A stretch of 64,000 nucleotides of DNA from Hofstenia miamia (taxonomy: Eukaryota > Xenacoelomorpha > Acoela): positions 1,790,867 through 1,854,866 of the forward strand of contig SCFE01000006.1 of the NCBI GenBank assembly GCA_004352715.1. Reading direction: 5' to 3'. Below, piece by piece: positions 63,440 through 64,000 of the stretch. How positions within the stretch are numbered: the first letter of the stretch is position 1; each line of letters starts with the position of its first letter. A model generated the notes under the pieces. That model had not been told where the DNA came from. It worked only from the letters and a program-made list of their open reading frames with translations, and searched no databases. Position numbers and translations under genes: made by a program.

Positions 63440-63850
63440 AATCCCGTTAAAGTTTTCGGGCTAAAACTGACTGTCCTTGAATAATAGTTTTTTAGCATAG
63501 AAAAATGTCTCTCCACAGTGGAATTAGTAGCACAGCATGCCTGAAGTTTAGCAAGTAAAGCAGGTAAGATGCCTGGCCGTGCAGAGTTTACAGCATCCAT
63601 AAAATTTTCTCCTAAGAAACACTGAACATATTAAGCCTTTGAAAATCATTGTATCGCATGTTTATTGAATATATGCTGCAATCAATTTTTCCAAGCACAC
63701 TGAGCAAGTCTTTGTAATAACTACTTATTTCTATGTACAACGTCAATTTCTTGAGATGTAACGGCTTGTTCAATTTGGCAACAAGTAGACCTTCGCGCAT
63801 ATTCCAAACAAAATCGTCGTTAATGGCAGCATTAAGGCATGTTACACCTC
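63440..63850 (-). pseudogene. hAT-like transposase C-terminal remnant
   Basis: After a frame change near 63615, the minus strand reads FLGENFMDAVNSARPGI, LPALLAKLQACCATNSTV and ERHFSMLKNYYSRTVSF. The C-T-N-S-x-V-E-R-x-F-S-x-L/M-K pattern fits the dimerisation domain of hAT-like transposases. Upstream it continues as MREGLLVAKLNKPLHLKK. The frameshift shows it is decayed. Confidence 0.5.
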
Positions 63851-64000
63851 ATGCAAGTACTAGTTGAGGAGGAAACCCCAGTGTCAAAAAAAATATTTTT
63901 TTATACCTAAAAAAATGCTTGAAATTTGACCTATTAAACTGTATTAACAAAATATGAGTTCAAATTTTTTGCCTTGAATATGACCGCATTTAATGACAGC

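Overview
This is AT-rich animal nuclear DNA. The genes are split by GT-AG introns and separated by long stretches of decayed transposable elements. There is no bacterial-style operon, CRISPR array or rRNA. No species-specific marker was recognised. I infer a metazoan that may use spliced-leader trans-splicing (tunicates, flatworms, hydrozoans and some other groups do), because all five recognisable gene starts lie a few to about 40 bases after a strong splice acceptor with no 5' exon in sight.

Layout. 0.7-8.8 kb, minus strand: the first exon of a FOXRED1-like mitochondrial FAD oxidoreductase, running off the left edge, and upstream of it a complete four-exon COG5 gene (Golgi tethering complex). 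COG5 introns hold a mariner-like remnant, a hAT dimerisation-domain remnant and a piggyBac remnant. 8.8-24.3 kb is gene-poor: LINE fragments (including an R4-like element with a C-terminal restriction-like endonuclease), two large assembly gaps, a reverse-transcriptase remnant and a foldback element inserted into a copy of its own family. 24.4-24.8 kb has one convincing 3'-terminal exon of an unrecognised gene. 24.8-34.3 kb carries several short hAT-like elements with 8-bp target duplications.

34.3-44.4 kb, plus strand: EME1 (MUS81 partner, five exons), then MRPS35 (mitoribosome protein mS35, four exons). Only 134 bases separate the EME1 stop codon from the MRPS35 leader acceptor, so this is a candidate co-transcribed pair. 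The last MRPS35 intron (4.2 kb) holds a mariner element with readable terminal repeats, a second R4-like LINE fragment and a long foldback. 44.4-59.2 kb shows no gene and contains more hAT-like elements. 59.3-62.6 kb, minus strand: one uninterrupted 1110-residue secreted or surface protein resembling the mesothelin/stereocilin/otoancorin superfamily. The right edge holds a hAT-like transposase remnant.

The genes do not form one pathway; they are housekeeping genes (Golgi trafficking, complex I assembly, DNA repair, mitochondrial translation) plus one extracellular protein. Two short N gaps (21 N each) are flanked by identical sequence on both sides and look like assembly duplications; one falls in EME1 exon 1 and breaks its frame.
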